The notes under the pieces: generated by a model | The model's database searches: none | Seen by the model: only the letters and a program-made list of their open reading frames with translations | What the model was told of the DNA's origin: nothing | Made by a program: the position numbers and the translations under genes | NCBI GenBank assembly: GCA_902543485.1 | Contig: CACBYP010000005.1 | Coordinates: 1 to 64,000 of the forward strand | Direction of reading: 5' to 3' | Source of the DNA: an uncultured Pelagibacteraceae bacterium | Lineage (GTDB): Bacteria; Pseudomonadota; Alphaproteobacteria; Pelagibacterales; Pelagibacteraceae | Length of the DNA: 64,000 bases | Part shown: positions 55,321 through 63,180 of the stretch, one piece after another | How positions within the stretch are numbered: the first letter of the stretch is position 1 | Layout of the letters: each line of letters starts with the position of its first letter

Positions 55321-56226
55321 TTAATTTAATCCAATAAATCTTCTATTAGATTGCATTATCATACTATAATAAAAAATAGCTAAAAAAATAAAGAAGCCAC
55401 CAATAATTGTATTAGTTGAAGGAATTTCATTTATTCCAAGCCATGGCAGCCAAACCCAAAATATTCCTCCTATTACTTCAGTCAAAGACAATAGCGTTAA
55501 ATCAGCTGCAGGAATATGTTTAGACCCAATTGAATAAAGAATTAAGCCCATGCACACAAGTGTTCCATGAGTGGCAAATAATGCTTCATTTTTATTTGAA
55601 GATAAGAAATTTGCATCGTTATTTAAAAGCATAACTGTTGAAAATAAAAAACAAAATAATCCTGCTATAGCAACAGTTGTAAACTTAGGAGTTTGTTTTC
55701 TCCATCTCAGACTTACTGAAAAAATTGAAAAACCTAGTGCAGATACTAATCCAAAAATTAGACCCATTAAAGAATTTTCTTCGGTATTACCGTAGGCCAT
55801 TACTATTATACCAAATGCAGCGACTAAAATTGATATCCAAACTGTGATTGAAATTTTTTCTTTCAAAAATAGAAAACCAAGTAGCGCGGTTATAAAAGGC
55901 ATTGCAGCTAAACATAATAAAGTTACTGCTGCTGTCGTGTTAGTAATTGACCAAATAAAAGTTATCATTGCTGTTCCTAAACCGACACCACCTATAATTC
56001 CAGATATCCCAATTTTAAAATAATTTTTATAAAATGAAATTCCTTCTTCCAGAAATAAGTAAACATTGAGCAATAAAAAAATAACAATGCCTCTTGCAAA
56101 CAAGTATTGCCAAGGGACAGTTTCGGGTTGGTCTATATGTCTTACAACATATGGTCCAAATGACCAAAGTATGCCTGCAAATAAAACAATTGGAATAGCT
56201 ACTTTAGGATTTTTTAAATCAGGCAT
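55321..56226 (-). CDS. EamA/DMT-family transporter (amidinotransferase operon)
   Basis: A 301-residue, ten-TM DMT transporter. GILWSFGPYVVRHIDQPETV, LGTAMITFIWSITNTTAAVT and AADLTLLSLTEVIGGIFWVW are EamA repeats. It is the first gene of the operon with the amidinotransferase and threonine aldolase. By context it may export or import a guanidino compound or an amino acid. It is similar in layout to the EamA protein at 48169-49035, but the two are clearly different proteins. Confidence 0.85.
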   Translation of the reverse strand: MPDLKNPKVAIPIVLFAGILWSFGPYVVRHIDQPETVPWQYLFARGIVIFLLLNVYLFLEEGISFYKNYFKIGISGIIGGVGLGTAMITFIWSITNTTAAVTLLCLAAMPFITALLGFLFLKEKISITVWISILVAAFGIIVMAYGNTEENSLMGLIFGLVSALGFSIFSVSLRWRKQTPKFTTVAIAGLFCFLFSTVMLLNNDANFLSSNKNEALFATHGTLVCMGLILYSIGSKHIPAADLTLLSLTEVIGGIFWVWLPWLGINEIPSTNTIIGGFFIFLAIFYYSMIMQSNRRFIGLN

Positions 56227-56273
56227 AAATTAATTTATTTTTTATAAATTTTTAGTGATATTATTAAATAAAT

Positions 56274-56675
56274 ATGGATTTAGATATAATAAAAATTGCA
56301 TCCGACACGACTAATAATAAAATATTGAAAGATTACACTCATAGATCGAAATATAAAAATAAAACTTGTGGCGATATAATTGAAATGAGAGTTAATATTA
56401 AGAAAAATATAATACAAGATATTGGGTATCAAACAAAATCCTGTGTTTACTGTCAAGCTTCTGCAAGCTTAATATCTCATAAACTTATCAAAAAAAGTAA
56501 AAATAAAATTAATTATTTATTAAAAAATCTTATCGATTATTTTGAAAATGAAATTAAACCTTTGCCAAAAAATCTAAATAAATTTAATAAATTGTTTAAT
56601 AAAAAAAATATATCTAGAAAAAACTGTGTATTAATGCCATTAATTGCAATTAAGAAACTCAGCATTGATGAATAA
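56274..56675 (+). CDS. NifU/SufU-like Fe-S scaffold protein
   Basis: A 133-residue IscU/SufU-type protein. The conserved Asp/Cys region TCGDIIEMRV has the first Cys, SCVYCQASASLIS the second, and RKNCVLMPLIAIKKL the third. It resembles the SufU group more than IscU. It is far from the suf operon at the left end and overlaps the HPP gene. It may serve as scaffold, sulfur acceptor or a specialised carrier. The product is rich in Lys and Asn. Confidence 0.82.
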   Translation: MDLDIIKIASDTTNNKILKDYTHRSKYKNKTCGDIIEMRVNIKKNIIQDIGYQTKSCVYCQASASLISHKLIKKSKNKINYLLKNLIDYFENEIKPLPKNLNKFNKLFNKKNISRKNCVLMPLIAIKKLSIDE

Positions 56676-57132
56676 TTTAGATATTAAAAAACCTGCTATC
56701 GCTGCAATATTTTCTACTATGACAATTGGGGTTTTGTCATTGCTTACTTATAAAACACCTTATGGATTATTTTTGATTGCTTCCTTTGGTTCTACAATGG
56801 TTTTGCTTTATGGGTATCCAGAAAGTCCTTTTGCAAAACCTAAAAATATATTTTTTGGTCATTTTTTAACTTCACTTGTTGGTGTGATATTTGTGAATTT
56901 CGTTCCACTTCCGATATATTTTATTATACCTGTTGCTGTTGGAATAGGTGTCGGATTAATGATTATTCTTAATGTAACCCACCCTCCTGCAGGAGGAAAT
57001 CCTATAATTGTGATCATGGGGTCAGTTTCATTTGAATATTTAATTTCCCCAGTTATAAGCGGATCAATTATTGTGATAGTTTTTGGCATAATCTTGAACA
57101 AATTTATTGCTAAAAGGAATTACCCAAAATAA
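56668..57132 (+). CDS. HPP-family membrane protein
   Basis: The ATG at 56668 (MNNLDIKKPAIAAIFSTM) is preferred over the TTG at 56644. The 154-residue product has four TMs (about 12-30, 35-50, 65-85, 90-140 as a pair). LLIASFGSTMVLLYGYPESP and NVTHPPAGGNPIIVIMGS are HPP-family motifs. HPP proteins of cyanobacteria and plant plastids have been linked to nitrite transport. It overlaps the NifU-like gene by 8 bases. The substrate here is unknown. Confidence 0.88.
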   Translation: MNNLDIKKPAIAAIFSTMTIGVLSLLTYKTPYGLFLIASFGSTMVLLYGYPESPFAKPKNIFFGHFLTSLVGVIFVNFVPLPIYFIIPVAVGIGVGLMIILNVTHPPAGGNPIIVIMGSVSFEYLISPVISGSIIVIVFGIILNKFIAKRNYPK

Positions 57133-57144
57133 ACACAATTTGTT

Positions 57145-57172
57145 TGCTAGTCCTATTTAACTTGTGCTAGTC
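57145..57172. repeat. Direct repeat TGCTAGTC x2, 20-base period
   Basis: TGCTAGTC occurs at 57145-57152 and 57165-57172, so the copies lie on the same DNA face two helical turns apart. A partial copy GCTAGT is at 57208-57213 next to the ribosome site of the formate dehydrogenase gene. This suggests a regulator site in the 94-base gap before fdh. It could also be chance. Confidence 0.45.
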
Positions 57173-57226
57173 TTTTCAAATAATAATTAATAATTCAGCT
57201 TAGAGAAGCTAGTAATAGGAGTAAAA

Positions 57227-58426
57227 ATGAAAGTACTTTGTGTATTGTATGATGATCCAAAAGGAGGAATGCCTAAATCTTATCCTCTGTCGGATTTACC
57301 AAAATTAGAGAAATATCCAGATGGAATGACATTGCCATCGCCTAAAGGAAGAGATTTTACACCAGGCCAATTACTTGGTTGTGTTTCAGGTGAACTTGGT
57401 TTGAGAAAGTTTTTAGAGAGTAATGGACACGAATTGGTTGTTACTAACAGTAAAGATGGAGATGGATGCGAAGCGGATAAACATATTGTTGATGCTGACA
57501 TTGTTATCTCTCAACCATTTTTCCCTTATTATTTAACTAAAGAAAGAATCGCTAAAGCTAAAAACCTTAAGATGGCAATAACAGCAGGAATAGGTTCTGA
57601 TCACGTTGATTTACAAGCAGCAATGGATAATAAAATTGATGTTGTTGAAGTAACTTTCTGTAATTCTAGATCAGTTGCTGAACACATAGTAATGATGATT
57701 GTTTCAATGGTTAGAGATTATCACAATCAACATAGAATAGTTAATGAAGGTGGATGGAATATTGCAGATGCTGTTCAAAGAAGTTATGACGTTGAAGGAA
57801 TGCATATAGGAACCGTTGCTGCTGGAAGGATCGGATTAGATGCACTTAGAAAAATGAAACCATTTGATGTTCATTTGCACTATTTTGACAGACATAAATT
57901 ACCTGACAGTGTTGAAAAAGAACTAAACTTAACTTTTCATGAATCAGTGGAGTCTATGGTAAAAGTTTGCGACGTTGTTACAATTAATTGCCCACTTCAT
58001 CCTGAAACTGAAAATTTGTTTGATGATGAAATGATAAGTAAAATGAAAAAAGGAGCATACATAGTTAACACTGCAAGAGGTAAAATTTGTAATCGAGATG
58101 CAATAGCTAAAGCCCTAAAAAGTGGACAGCTAAGTGGTTACGCAGGTGATGTATGGTTTCCACAGCCTGCTCCAAACGACCATGTATGGAGAACAATGCC
58201 AAATCATGGAATGACACCTCACACTTCTGGTACATCTTTATCTGCTCAAGCAAGATATGCAGATGGTGTTAGAGAAATATTGGAATGTTTCTTTGAAGGA
58301 AAAGAAATTAGAAATCAATATTTGATCGTAAAAGATGGCCAATTAGCAGGAATGGGTGCGCATTCTTACAGTAAAGGGTCTGCAACTAGTGGATCAGAAG
58401 AAGCTGCTAAATATCAAAAAAAATAA
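57227..58426 (+). CDS. fdh: NAD-dependent formate dehydrogenase
   Basis: A 399-residue D-2-hydroxyacid dehydrogenase family member of the formate type. The N-terminus MKVLCVLYDDPKGGMPKSYP is characteristic, as are VEVTFCNSRSVAEHIVMMI, the NAD loop GTVAAGRIGLDALRKM, PLHPETENLFDDEM and GDVWFPQPAP. HTSGTSLSAQARYADG holds the catalytic His. It oxidises formate to CO2 with NAD, without metals. In methylotrophic marine bacteria it gives energy from C1 compounds. It stands alone between hairpin and repeat elements. Confidence 0.96.
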   Translation: MKVLCVLYDDPKGGMPKSYPLSDLPKLEKYPDGMTLPSPKGRDFTPGQLLGCVSGELGLRKFLESNGHELVVTNSKDGDGCEADKHIVDADIVISQPFFPYYLTKERIAKAKNLKMAITAGIGSDHVDLQAAMDNKIDVVEVTFCNSRSVAEHIVMMIVSMVRDYHNQHRIVNEGGWNIADAVQRSYDVEGMHIGTVAAGRIGLDALRKMKPFDVHLHYFDRHKLPDSVEKELNLTFHESVESMVKVCDVVTINCPLHPETENLFDDEMISKMKKGAYIVNTARGKICNRDAIAKALKSGQLSGYAGDVWFPQPAPNDHVWRTMPNHGMTPHTSGTSLSAQARYADGVREILECFFEGKEIRNQYLIVKDGQLAGMGAHSYSKGSATSGSEEAAKYQKK

Positions 58427-58438
58427 AATAGATTTATT

Positions 58439-58471
58439 AAAGGTATGCTACTTAAATAAGTAGCTACCTTT
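58439..58471 (+). terminator. Strong hairpin after formate dehydrogenase
   Basis: AAAGGTA-t-GCTACTTA pairs with TAAGTAGC-TACCTTT, about 15 base pairs with a single unpaired T and a tiny loop. It starts 13 bases after the stop. The plus-strand 3' side ends in CTTTAAT. It is the strongest stem I saw in the window and isolates fdh from msrA. Confidence 0.7.
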
Positions 58472-58512
58472 AATACCATAGATTTAAACCCTCATTATTA
58501 TATATTTTAGAT

Positions 58513-59085
58513 ATGAGGTTATTTTACTACTTTTTACTATTATTTCTTGTATCGACATCATTCTCTCATTCAAAAGATAAAGCGTATTTTGCAGGAGGTT
58601 GCTTCTGGTGCATGGAAGAATCTTTTGAAATGTTGGAAGGTGTAGAAGAAGTTATATCAGGTTACTCAGGAGGGATCACTGCAAATCCAACATATAGAGA
58701 AGTCACCTATGGAGATACTGGTCATTTTGAGGTTGTTGAAATAATTTATGACAAAGAGAAAATATCCTATAAAGAACTCTTAAAAAACTTCTGGCTTAAT
58801 ATTGATCCATTTGATGCTTATGGCCAGTTTTGCGATAAAGGATACAGCTACAGATCTGTAGCATTTTATGAAAACGATTATCAGAAAGATTTAATTGAGA
58901 AAGATATAAAAAGATTAGAAAAGAAATTTAAAAAGAAGGTAGTCACATATGTTAAAGAATTTGAGATTTTTTACAAAGCAGAGGATAAACATCAAGATTA
59001 CTATCAAGTATATTTAGAAAATTATTTAAAATATAAGAAAGCATGCAAAAGAGAGAGAATACTTGATATTATTTGGGGATCATAA
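58513..59085 (+). CDS. msrA: MsrA, peptide-methionine (S)-S-oxide reductase, exported
   Basis: A 190-residue MsrA with a hydrophobic N-terminus (FYYFLLLFLVSTSFSHS), probably a signal peptide. The active Cys30 is in GGCFWCMEESFEML, followed by GYSGGITANPTYREVTYGDT and FCDKGYSYRSVAFYEN. It repairs the S-form of oxidised methionine. Together with the exported MsrB at 51566 it forms a periplasmic repair pair although the genes are 7 kb apart. It is followed after 3 bases by a reductase gene. Confidence 0.94.
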   Translation: MRLFYYFLLLFLVSTSFSHSKDKAYFAGGCFWCMEESFEMLEGVEEVISGYSGGITANPTYREVTYGDTGHFEVVEIIYDKEKISYKELLKNFWLNIDPFDAYGQFCDKGYSYRSVAFYENDYQKDLIEKDIKRLEKKFKKKVVTYVKEFEIFYKAEDKHQDYYQVYLENYLKYKKACKRERILDIIWGS

Positions 59086-59088
59086 TTA

Positions 59089-60096
59089 ATGCCTGTAACA
59101 AGCAAATTCGTAGCTTTAAAAAACTATATCCCTACAGGTTTGCCAAAAGAAACTGACTTTGAAATAAAAACAAAAGAGATATCTTTAGATGCCAAGAACA
59201 ATATATTGGTTTTAAATTTATGGATTTCAGTTGATCCTTATATGAGGGCAAGGATGACTGAAAGAAAAAACTATAAACCACCTTTTAATATTGGTGAAGA
59301 GATGGAAGGTTATGCGTTAGGAATAGTTAAAGAATCTAAAGACAAAAATTTTAAAGAAGGAGATATTGTTTTTAGTAATTTTGGAATGAGAGATTACTTT
59401 GTTTGTAATTCCAATGATCTAAAAAAAATTGAGCCAATGAATATTCCTATACAAACATATCTAGGTCCACTTGGAATGACAGGTCATACAGCTTATATAG
59501 GACTTTTTAAACATGGTGAATTAAAACCAGGTCAAACAATCCTTGTATCTTCAGCTGGAGGTAGTGTTGGATCTACTGTTTGTCAAATTGCAAAAAATAT
59601 GGGTTGTAAAGTAATTGCAAGTACAGGATCAGATGAAAAAGTTAAATGGTTAAAAAATGATTTAAAAATTGATCATGCGTTTAACTATAAAAAAATTGAA
59701 AATCTTGTTTTGCATCTTAAAGAAGTTTGTCCTGAAGGATTTGATTTATATTTTGATAATGTAGGTGGTGATTTCTTAGAGTCAGCTATTTTTCAAATGA
59801 AGAACTTTGGAAGGATTGTAATTTGTGGAAGGATATCCCAAATGAATGCAACTAATCCTGGCTCTGGTTTAAAAAATATGGCTCATGTTCTTGTAAAAAG
59901 ACTAACTATTAAAGGTTTTATAATTTTTGATCATGAAAATGATAGAGAACAGTTTGAAATCGATATGACTAAATGGTTATTAGAAGATAAAATTAAATTT
60001 AAAGAAACTGTTTACGAAGGTATAGAAAATACGCCAAAATCATTCATTGATTTATTAGAAGGTAAAAACATAGGAAAAATGCTTGTAAAAATTTAA
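59089..60096 (+). CDS. CurA-like NADPH-dependent medium-chain reductase
   Basis: A 335-residue zinc-independent MDR protein. DPYMRARMTERKNYKPPFNI is the family's substrate-domain mark, and YLGPLGMTGHTAYIGLFKHG and VSSAGGSVGSTVCQIAKNMG the NADPH fold. LYFDNVGGDFLESAIFQM follows. The group contains curcumin reductase and alkenal/one oxidoreductases that reduce reactive enals. Placement beside msrA would fit detoxification of oxidation products. The substrate is not known. Confidence 0.88.
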   Translation: MPVTSKFVALKNYIPTGLPKETDFEIKTKEISLDAKNNILVLNLWISVDPYMRARMTERKNYKPPFNIGEEMEGYALGIVKESKDKNFKEGDIVFSNFGMRDYFVCNSNDLKKIEPMNIPIQTYLGPLGMTGHTAYIGLFKHGELKPGQTILVSSAGGSVGSTVCQIAKNMGCKVIASTGSDEKVKWLKNDLKIDHAFNYKKIENLVLHLKEVCPEGFDLYFDNVGGDFLESAIFQMKNFGRIVICGRISQMNATNPGSGLKNMAHVLVKRLTIKGFIIFDHENDREQFEIDMTKWLLEDKIKFKETVYEGIENTPKSFIDLLEGKNIGKMLVKI

Positions 60097-60107
60097 TTAG
60101 AATTTTT

Positions 60108-60278
60108 ATGAAATTTTTAAAGAAGTTTTATAGACCCTTTTTATTAACCTATATTTTTTTGAGTATAGCTATCAGTTTTTATCCATCATTTGATTTTTAC
60201 TCACTAAAAGGTCAAATTCTTATAATTGCTGTATCTTTTTTTAATGGGATGATGGGAGTTTACGTAAAAAAATTATAA
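60108..60278 (+). CDS. Small membrane protein of 56 residues
   Basis: An ORF of 56 codons beginning ATG at 60108 (MKFLKKFYRPFLLTYIFLSI) and ending VYVKKL. Two hydrophobic segments (about 11-25 and 36-51) and basic ends suggest a small inner-membrane protein. It begins 11 bases after the reductase stop and overlaps the convergent flavoenzyme end by 6 bases, filling an otherwise odd 176-base gap. I do not recognise it. A ribosome site is weak. Confidence 0.5.
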   Translation: MKFLKKFYRPFLLTYIFLSIAISFYPSFDFYSLKGQILIIAVSFFNGMMGVYVKKL

Positions 60279-61376
60279 GACGTAGGGCTCGGGTCTTGCT
60301 GAGCTATTTAATACTCTTTCGACTGCAAAAACACTAATATCTATAGTTTGATAATTGCCTGTAGTTATTAATTCAGTTAGAGCTCTACCAATTCCTGGTG
60401 CTTGCATTAAACCTCTGCCGGTAAATCCTGAGGCCATGTAAACATTTTCATATTTTGGATGTTTTCCAACTACAGCATTATTATCTAATTTGTTACAATC
60501 ATAATATCCAGCCCATCCACCTGTTAACTTTAGTTCTTCAAATGCTGGTATTCTTTTTGCAAGAGCAGGCCAAACTAATTCTTCAAAATCATTCCATGCA
60601 GGTTCAAGATCTTCTGCATCAAATACTGAAATTGGAGAACCTGCTAAATATTCTTTTCCTTCTGGTCGCCAATATACTCCTGTTGTTAGATCTCCGGATA
60701 ATGGCATCTCTGGAATATGTTTAGGACATTTAACTCTAAAGACTGTATGTTTTTGAGGTACTACAGGAATATCTTCAAGTAGTTCTTTAGTCCAACACCC
60801 AGCTGCAGAAATAATTGTCTTTGCATTAATTTCAGATAGGCTCTTAACTTCTCCCTTAATGAATTCTGCCCCAAGATCAATTGCTTTATGCTTTAATGCG
60901 CTATGAAATAAAAATGGATCAATCCATCCCTCGCTCTTGTTATCAGTAAATGTTGCAGTTTCAATTCCTTCCTCATTAATGTAAGGAAAATATTTTTTCA
61001 ATTCAGAACCTTTAATATTTTTTGTACCCGCTTCACATTCTTTATGATTTTCTAAAGCTCTGTATTGCTCTTCTGCATGATCTGGTCCAAACATTAGAAG
61101 GTATCCATTAGGCACCATGCTAGCTGTTGGATTTGGATTTTTTTCAGTTTTTAATAATTCTGGTATTTGAAATATAAATTCCCTTGCAAATTTTCCTAAA
61201 AGAATATTTTCTTTTTGAAAAAACTGTCGTCTAAATCCACCAAGTGATAATGGGAATGACGCAGTTTTATAAGTTGGATCCCTTTCAATGACTTTTACTT
61301 TTCTGCCTTCTTTGGACATAAAGTATGCAGTTGCAGCTCCAATTATACCACCACCTACTATTACAACATCATCCAT
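60273..61376 (-). CDS. DAO-type FAD-dependent oxidoreductase
   Basis: A 367-residue flavoenzyme. The FAD loop is VVIVGGGIIGAATAYFMSKE at the N-terminus, KTIISAAGCWTKELLEDIPV is the second FAD contact, and VYMASGFTGRGLMQAPGIGR the C-terminal one. The family oxidises amines or amino acids such as sarcosine, dimethylglycine, glycine or D-amino acids. SAR11 uses methylated amines, so a related substrate is possible but unproved. It begins one base after the TspO stop, in the same operon. Confidence 0.88.
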   Translation of the reverse strand: MDDVVIVGGGIIGAATAYFMSKEGRKVKVIERDPTYKTASFPLSLGGFRRQFFQKENILLGKFAREFIFQIPELLKTEKNPNPTASMVPNGYLLMFGPDHAEEQYRALENHKECEAGTKNIKGSELKKYFPYINEEGIETATFTDNKSEGWIDPFLFHSALKHKAIDLGAEFIKGEVKSLSEINAKTIISAAGCWTKELLEDIPVVPQKHTVFRVKCPKHIPEMPLSGDLTTGVYWRPEGKEYLAGSPISVFDAEDLEPAWNDFEELVWPALAKRIPAFEELKLTGGWAGYYDCNKLDNNAVVGKHPKYENVYMASGFTGRGLMQAPGIGRALTELITTGNYQTIDISVFAVERVLNSSARPEPYVL

Positions 61377-61377
61377 A

Positions 61378-61845
61378 TTAGTTTATCAAAAAAATGTTTA
61401 TATTTAAAAGCAATGCAAAACAACACCATAACAAATATGGAATCATCAAATACATGCTTAATTGACTTATATTCTTATATTTAAATACCAATAAAACAAT
61501 AAATATAATTAACACAACAAGATTTAAAATTGCTAAAGAAATATTATGGAAACCAAAGAAAACAACACTCCAAGTTGTATTAAAAAAAAGATGAATGAAA
61601 TATAAAAATACAATATTTAAATTTTTCGTGTTTTTATGCCACGCATTCCATATGGCTATTGTCATAAATAAATAAAGTAATGTCCATACCGGCCCAAATA
61701 TCCAATCTGGTGGATTGTATTGAGGTTTAGATAAATTTGAATACCAAGGTTCTTTAAAATTTATAGTAACCAAACCTCCAATAAATGAAGCTGAAAACGT
61801 AGTAATTGCTAAGAGAATAAAAGATAAAATTTTATTTTTTAGCAT
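61378..61845 (-). CDS. tspO: TspO/MBR family membrane protein
   Basis: A 155-residue protein with five TMs (about 8-28, 48-68, 78-98, 104-122, 130-152). SNLSKPQYNPPDWIFGPVWT is the TspO signature, and MTIAIWNAWHKNTKNL and FNTTWSVVFFGFHNISLA are conserved. TspO binds porphyrins and in Rhodobacter tunes photosynthesis genes; it can degrade protoporphyrin with light. It is upstream of the flavoenzyme and divergent from the SDR with a gap of 24 bases. Confidence 0.92.
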   Translation of the reverse strand: MLKNKILSFILLAITTFSASFIGGLVTINFKEPWYSNLSKPQYNPPDWIFGPVWTLLYLFMTIAIWNAWHKNTKNLNIVFLYFIHLFFNTTWSVVFFGFHNISLAILNLVVLIIFIVLLVFKYKNISQLSMYLMIPYLLWCCFALLLNINIFLIN

Positions 61846-61869
61846 TTAAGTACTATACAGCAGTTAAAT

Positions 61870-62628
61870 ATGAATAAAAAAGTAATTTGGATCACCGGTG
61901 GAAGTACAGGAATTGGCAAGGCACTTGCGTTAAAATTTGCTAATAATGGATGGACAGTTGCTATTTCTGCAAGAAGAGAAAATTTATTAAAAGAAATCGA
62001 AGATAAGCATCAAAATATTAAATCTTTTCCACTTGATGTAAATGATAAGGAAAAGTGTAAGTCTGTTTTTGAAAATATAAAAAAGGAACTTGGTGACATC
62101 GAAATTTGTTTTTTTTCTACGGGAACTTGGGATCCAAAAAAAGAAAAAGAAATTGATGTAGAGCAAATTGAAAATGTATTTAAAGTAAATTTTTTTGGAA
62201 CATTAAATTGTATAAAAGCAGTTGAAACTCATTTTCGAGAAAGAGGAAAAGGTATTATTACCATTGTTTCTTCGATTGCAGGATACAAAGGCTTACCTAA
62301 CTCAAGTGGCTATGGACCATCCAAAGCTGCTTTAAGTAATCTTGCTGAAAGTTTACATTTTGATTTTGGAAGATATGGCGTGAGGGTTTGTTTAGTTTCT
62401 CCAGGTTTTATCAAAACACCAATGACTGATAAGAATGATTTTAAGATGCCTTTTCTAAAAACTCCAGAATTCTCGGCAGACAAAATTTATGATGGGCTTA
62501 TTAATGGTTCTAATTTTGAAATACACTACCCAAAAGAATTAACTTTGATCCTTAAATTTTTAAAAATAATACCTGATCGATTATATTTTTATTTAATACG
62601 GAAATTAACTAAATTACAAAAAAAATAA
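61870..62628 (+). CDS. Short-chain dehydrogenase/reductase
   Basis: A 252-residue classical SDR. WITGGSTGIGKALALKFANN is the cofactor loop, TIVSSIAGYKGLPNSSGYGPSKAAL contains catalytic Ser, Tyr and Lys, and SPGFIKTPMTDKNDF is the conserved PG block. A C-terminal hydrophobic stretch may touch the membrane. Such SDRs occur next to DUF3833 and CFA-family genes in many proteobacteria. Substrate is unknown. It converges with the DUF3833 gene. Confidence 0.87.
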   Translation: MNKKVIWITGGSTGIGKALALKFANNGWTVAISARRENLLKEIEDKHQNIKSFPLDVNDKEKCKSVFENIKKELGDIEICFFSTGTWDPKKEKEIDVEQIENVFKVNFFGTLNCIKAVETHFRERGKGIITIVSSIAGYKGLPNSSGYGPSKAALSNLAESLHFDFGRYGVRVCLVSPGFIKTPMTDKNDFKMPFLKTPEFSADKIYDGLINGSNFEIHYPKELTLILKFLKIIPDRLYFYLIRKLTKLQKK

Positions 62629-62630
62629 AA

Positions 62631-63179
62631 TTAATCTTTAACAAACATCACAGTCAACTCTGCAACTTTAATTCCAAATTTTGTCATCTTAGCTCTGTTG
62701 ATAGCTACTCTTTCGTCTTGCATAAATATCCAATCATCAAAAGTAATTTTGATATTTTTTCCTTTCACAGGAACTAACAAAACATACTCAAATTTAAATG
62801 CTGGGCCATATGAATACCCCCTAGCCTTACCAACTACATCGCCTGCAGTTCCCTCGTAATTATGTTCATCAATTTTATCTATTACCCATTGCCTATTTTG
62901 TATTTCACCATCATTCCAAATAAATTTTTCGTCTAATATAAGTTGTTTGCCATCCCACTTACCGTCTAGGTCTGCTGAAAATTGTCTTGTAACTTTACCT
63001 GATCTATTTTGTAGTATACCCCAAGCTTTGACGTTTCCGCTTAAATATTCTTCAATTATTAGTCTTGGTTTTTGATCTTTAAAATCTTCTGGTTTCATAG
63101 ATTGATTATTTATACAGCTTGTAATTAATCCTGTGAAAATTATCAATAAAAATACTTTAAAAAATTTTTTGTTAATCAT
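62631..63179 (-). CDS. DUF3833 lipoprotein
   Basis: A 182-residue protein with a lipoprotein signal peptide: a basic start, hydrophobic VFLLIIFTGLITSC, and Cys22 as lipid site. The mature part matches DUF3833: KPRLIIEEYLSGNVKAWGIL, RQWVIDKIDEHNYEGTAGDV and ITFDDWIFMQDERVAINRAK. The fold is probably lipocalin-like. It follows the CFA-family gene by one base. Function is not known; membership in lipid-modifying clusters suggests an envelope-lipid role. Confidence 0.88.
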   Translation of the reverse strand: MINKKFFKVFLLIIFTGLITSCINNQSMKPEDFKDQKPRLIIEEYLSGNVKAWGILQNRSGKVTRQFSADLDGKWDGKQLILDEKFIWNDGEIQNRQWVIDKIDEHNYEGTAGDVVGKARGYSYGPAFKFEYVLLVPVKGKNIKITFDDWIFMQDERVAINRAKMTKFGIKVAELTVMFVKD

Positions 63180-63180
63180 A

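Noticed and set aside
48169..56226. The two EamA genes as a duplicated repeat
   Set aside because: They share fold and layout only; sequence blocks differ, so this is not a recent duplication.
57133..57226. Possible riboswitch before formate dehydrogenase
   Set aside because: Only direct repeats are seen; I could not build a convincing stem set matching glycine, SAM-V or other classes known in SAR11.
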